DNA of 33,471 nucleotides from Zoogloeaceae bacterium. GTDB lineage: Bacteria > Pseudomonadota > Gammaproteobacteria > Burkholderiales > Rhodocyclaceae. Under the pieces are notes generated by a model. That model saw only the letters and a list, made by a program, of their open reading frames with translations, was not told the DNA's origin and did no database searches. The position numbers and the translations under genes were made by a program. The stretch is taken from assembly GCA_031290955.1 (NCBI GenBank), contig JAISLJ010000146.1:1-33471 (forward strand), in the 5' to 3' direction. Below are positions 30,770 through 33,471 of the stretch, piece by piece (positions within the stretch are counted from its first letter, which is position 1; the number at the start of each line of letters is the position of its first letter).

Positions 30770-32926
30770 TTACGGGCGACCAGGTCGCTTCATACAAGTA
30801 CGGGCCTTGGCGACCAGATCGCAGATGACAGGTGAAGTGTCCTGGGCATAGCGGCGCTCAAATTCGACGAGGACGGCGAAGGATTCCTCAAGCTTGTACA
30901 GTTTCACCGCCAAGGCGATTCCTTTGGAAAAGAGCGCATTGGCGACCGACTCGCGCACGGCGGGCGAAGTGTCCTGACCATAGCGACGGTCGATCTCGTC
31001 ATAGACGGAGATGCAGTCCTGAGCCTTGTCTTGCCGTCCAAGGGCCATGCCTTTGCAGAAGAGCGCATCGGCGACGTGCTCGCGCACAGCGGACGAGGTG
31101 TCCTGACCATAACGACGGTCGATCTCGTCATAGACGGCAATGCTTTTCTCGATCTTGCCTTGCTGCTCAAAGGTATAACCTTTTCGGAAAAGTGTCCGGG
31201 CAACACATCCGCGCACAGCGGGCGAGGTATCCTGACCATAACGACGGTCGATCTCGTCATAGATGGCGATGCTCTCCTTGGCTTTGCCTTGCCGTCCAAG
31301 GGTAAACCCTTTCATGAAAAAAGCATTAACTCCCAGCTCGCGCAGGTCGGGCGAAGTGCTCTGAGCGCAATGGCGGACGATTTTGTCGAAAATAGCGAAG
31401 GCATCTTCCTGCCTGTCCTGCTGGAACAGGTTCACACCCTTGTCGTACAAGGCATGAAGGGCAGCCTCTTCCTTGCTCCAGCTCCGCTGTTTCTGGGTGA
31501 TGTCTTTGTAAGTAAGTGCCGTGGCGACCTGCTCGCGCACATCGGGCGATGTATCCTTTCCGTAGCGGCTTTCGACTTCACCAAAGGCAATGATGGCTTC
31601 TTCCTGCTTGCCCTGCTGTGTCAAGACTACGCCTTTGTTGAGCAGCGCCGCAGCAGCCTGATTGCGCACGGCGGGCAAGGAATCCTGCGCATAACGGCGT
31701 TCGATTTCATCGAAGATGGCAATGGCTTCTTCCAGCTTGCCCTGCTGGATGAAAGCCGCGCCTTTGTAGAGAAGCGTTGTGGCGACCTGCTCGCGCAGAT
31801 CAGGCGAGGGATCTTCCCCGTAACGGCGGACAATTTCGTCATAGACGGCGATCTGCTCCTCAACCTTGCCTAACTGCTTCAGAAGTGCGCTTTTTTTGTC
31901 GAACACTCTTCGCAGCACTTCCTGCAGGTCGGGAAGTGAATCCTCACCATAGCGGCGAATAATTTCGTCATAGACGGCGATGATTGACTCCGCAAATCTG
32001 TCCTGCTGCAGCATGGTCGAAGCCTTGTTGTAGAGTGCCGCGACAACGTGTCTGTGCGCATCGGGAGAGGTATCTTCCCCGTAACGGCGGACAATTTCGT
32101 CATAGACGGCGATTTGTTCCTCAACCTTGCCCAACTGCTTCAGAAGTGCGCTTTTTTTGTCGAACACTCTTCGCAGCACTTCCTGCAGGTCGGGAAATGA
32201 ATCCTCACCATAGCGGCGAATAATTTCGTCATAGACGGCGATGATTGGCTCTGCAACCCTGCCCTGTTGCAGCATGATCGAAGCCTTGTTATAGAGCGCC
32301 GTGGCAACGTGTGTGCGCACATCGGGAGAGGTATCTTTCCCGTAACGGCGATCAATCTCGTTAAAGATGGTGAAGGCTTCCCGGCGCGCCCGGGGACTTC
32401 CTCCGCATCGCTTGTCCTGTTGCAGCAGGGCCATACCTGCCTTGACAAGTTCCAAGACTTCATCCGCGCTTGTTGCCTGCGCTGCCTCCGGATCGAATTC
32501 CGATTGATAGCGCCGTCCCTCTTCCTCCGGCAACGGCGTACCCTTGGCCGGGAGATACACGTCCTGCATCGCATCGTAGGCATCCAGCCCGGATTGCCGC
32601 GCCAGCGGAAGCAGCACCATCAGGAATTCCCGTACACTTCTTGTGAATTCTTCTTCGCTTCCGGCTTCCAGCGTCGGTCGCCAGAGCGCCTGTTCCCAAT
32701 TCGCCAGTTCCGTTCGTGGATCGCGGGAGAGACGAAAACGTCCCGCGCCGAACGCTTGGGCTTCCGCAAGGCGTTCCCCCAACTGCGCGAACCGGGGATT
32801 GCTCCCCACCTCCAGCGCCCGCAGACTCCGCATCGCTGCCCGCACCACGCTGATTTCCTTCACGTTCTTCGGAAGCGCTCCCGTGTGCCGCGAGCGGTCG
32901 AACAGATAGATTTCATAGGTACTCAT
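30770..32926 (-). CDS. TPR-like tandem-repeat protein
   Basis: The 718-residue product has an N-terminal domain of about 170 residues (starting MSTYEIYLFDRSRHTGALP) that I do not recognise. Then come about twelve helical repeats of 41-44 residues with a core like IAVYDEIDRRYGQDTSPAVR followed by ALFxKGxxLxxQGKxEE, a TPR/Sel1-like pattern. TPR arrays usually bind partner proteins. The start at 32926 has GGGGA six bases upstream and an extended -10 at 32955-32963. Two adjacent repeats have been duplicated almost exactly (31801-32322). The N-terminal opening resembles small proteins often found beside polymorphic toxins, but this is only an impression. It is probably cytoplasmic, with no signal peptide. 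Confidence 0.75.
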   Translation of the reverse strand: MSTYEIYLFDRSRHTGALPKNVKEISVVRAAMRSLRALEVGSNPRFAQLGERLAEAQAFGAGRFRLSRDPRTELANWEQALWRPTLEAGSEEEFTRSVREFLMVLLPLARQSGLDAYDAMQDVYLPAKGTPLPEEEGRRYQSEFDPEAAQATSADEVLELVKAGMALLQQDKRCGGSPRARREAFTIFNEIDRRYGKDTSPDVRTHVATALYNKASIMLQQGRVAEPIIAVYDEIIRRYGEDSFPDLQEVLRRVFDKKSALLKQLGKVEEQIAVYDEIVRRYGEDTSPDAHRHVVAALYNKASTMLQQDRFAESIIAVYDEIIRRYGEDSLPDLQEVLRRVFDKKSALLKQLGKVEEQIAVYDEIVRRYGEDPSPDLREQVATTLLYKGAAFIQQGKLEEAIAIFDEIERRYAQDSLPAVRNQAAAALLNKGVVLTQQGKQEEAIIAFGEVESRYGKDTSPDVREQVATALTYKDITQKQRSWSKEEAALHALYDKGVNLFQQDRQEDAFAIFDKIVRHCAQSTSPDLRELGVNAFFMKGFTLGRQGKAKESIAIYDEIDRRYGQDTSPAVRGCVARTLFRKGYTFEQQGKIEKSIAVYDEIDRRYGQDTSSAVREHVADALFCKGMALGRQDKAQDCISVYDEIDRRYGQDTSPAVRESVANALFSKGIALAVKLYKLEESFAVLVEFERRYAQDTSPVICDLVAKARTCMKRPGRP
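31801..32322 (-). repeat. 261-bp tandem duplication inside the TPR-like gene
   Basis: 31801-32061 and 32062-32322 align in register at a 261-bp offset (87 residues, two TPR-like units). The core, including TCAGAAGTGCGCTTTTTTTG and TCTTCGCAGCACTTCCTGCA, is almost unchanged. At protein level VFDKKSALLKQLGKVEEQIA occurs twice. The reading frame is preserved. Confidence 0.8.
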
Positions 32927-32954
32927 TCCTGATCCCCAATATGCCAACCGCCAG

Positions 32955-32963
32955 ATTCTATCA
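32955..32963 (-). promoter_or_regulatory. Extended -10 of the TPR-like gene
   Basis: The minus strand reads TG-A-TAGAAT (32963-32955), with an expected start near 32948, about 22 bases before the ATG. No clear -35. Confidence 0.4.
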
Positions 32964-33056
32964 TGGCATTGCTGATTTCCAGTGGGATGAAAGAATTCAG
33001 CAGGATAACCGCGCTCTATTCTTTTTTATTGCTTTTCCTCCTGCAATATCGTCGTT

Positions 33057-33471
33057 CGCGGGACATTCCCGGATTTGCTGCGCCGTGCCCGCTTGTGGCG
33101 GGCAAGCGGCTATGCCCATGCCAAACAGTTTAGGCGGCTCAAACGGACGCTCAAACGGCAGCGGACGATCCTGGGCATCGTGCTGCGCGAGATTGGGCGC
33201 AAGCGACCGGAGGCGACGTTGGAGAATTCGGCGAGGATAAGCCATATGGATCATTTGTTGGCGCGCGCCGAACGGATTCGCAAGCAGCAACCCAAGGATA
33301 AAAACAAGCTCTACACCCTGCATGCGCCGGAGGTGGAATGCATCGGCAAGGGCAAGGCCAGGAAGCGCTATGAGTTTGGCGTCAAGGTAGGCATCGCGGT
33401 GACGCACAAACAAGGGTTAATCGTGGGCGCAAGAGCCTTTCCGGGCAATCCTTATGACGGACACATTCTAC
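33057..33471 (+). mobile_element. IS5-family transposase, 5'-truncated and cut by the window end
   Basis: The plus frame from about 33057 reads RGTFPDLLRRARLWRASGYA, then KQFRRLKRTLKRQRTI, then KLYTLHAPEVECIGKGKARK, YEFGVKVGIAVTHKQGLIVG and ARAFPGNPYDGH. These are middle-to-late segments of IS5-family DDE transposases (ALHAPEVECIGKGKA and ARAFPGNPYDGH are typical). The N-terminal part, including the first catalytic aspartate region, is absent: a stop lies in frame near 33005 and the sequence before 33057 is unrelated. The copy was therefore truncated on the left, next to the TPR-like gene. The rest lies outside the window. Confidence 0.8.

Overview
This is a GC-rich chromosomal window whose gene content and linkages (hldD-cysM, pilT-pilU divergent from yggS-proC-yggT-DUF167, a class I PHA synthase) fit a betaproteobacterium, plausibly a PHA-storing, twitching relative of the Rhodocyclales or Nitrosomonadales. 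No rRNA, tRNA or complete CRISPR array is visible. The genus cannot be fixed from the sequence alone.

Left end (1-3518, minus strand): part of a type I-C CRISPR-Cas locus in the order cas3, cas5c, cas8c, with cas8c running off the window. The main discovery is between cas3 and cas5c. A lone, degenerate 32-nt type I-C-like repeat (989-1020, plus strand) is followed by a spacer-like sequence and an 11-bp hairpin. The first 11 spacer bases match the cas5c promoter region at 10 positions. The mismatch falls on position 6, and the target is preceded exactly by the type I-C PAM TTC. This has the layout of a CreR-type guide RNA that would redirect Cascade to repress its own promoter. The target also covers the guide's own -10, so the loop may be doubly autoregulated.

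3645-8530: hldD-cysM (lipopolysaccharide heptose epimerase and cysteine synthase B, 4-bp overlap), a small secreted protein of unknown function on the other strand, and a 682-aa exported AsmA/YdbH-like protein. The last two are divergently transcribed.

8565-14450 (minus strand): an expanding family of WG-repeat genes with 35-residue (105-bp) units. It has three members: a frameshifted and truncated copy, a 336-aa exported copy, and a 1473-aa protein that is clearly four copies of the smaller gene fused end to end.

14873-19758: pilU and pilT (minus) with a strong pilU terminator, then the tightly overlapping yggS-proC-yggT-DUF167 operon (plus).

19759-21129: a dispersed 192-bp repeat and a frameshifted membrane-anchored protein gene. 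21244-26412 (minus) is a compact four-gene operon: an ArsR-type repressor, an Aas-like acyltransferase/acyl-ACP synthetase, a putative lipoprotein amidohydrolase and an LplT-like transporter. It looks like a lysophospholipid-recycling unit with an unexpected hydrolase, apparently read from a leaderless promoter overlapped by a palindrome.

26524-33471: a universal stress protein, phaC, a nitronate monooxygenase-like flavoprotein, the second copy of the 192-bp repeat, a 718-aa TPR-like repeat protein with a recent 261-bp internal duplication, and a 5'-truncated IS5-family transposase running off the right end.
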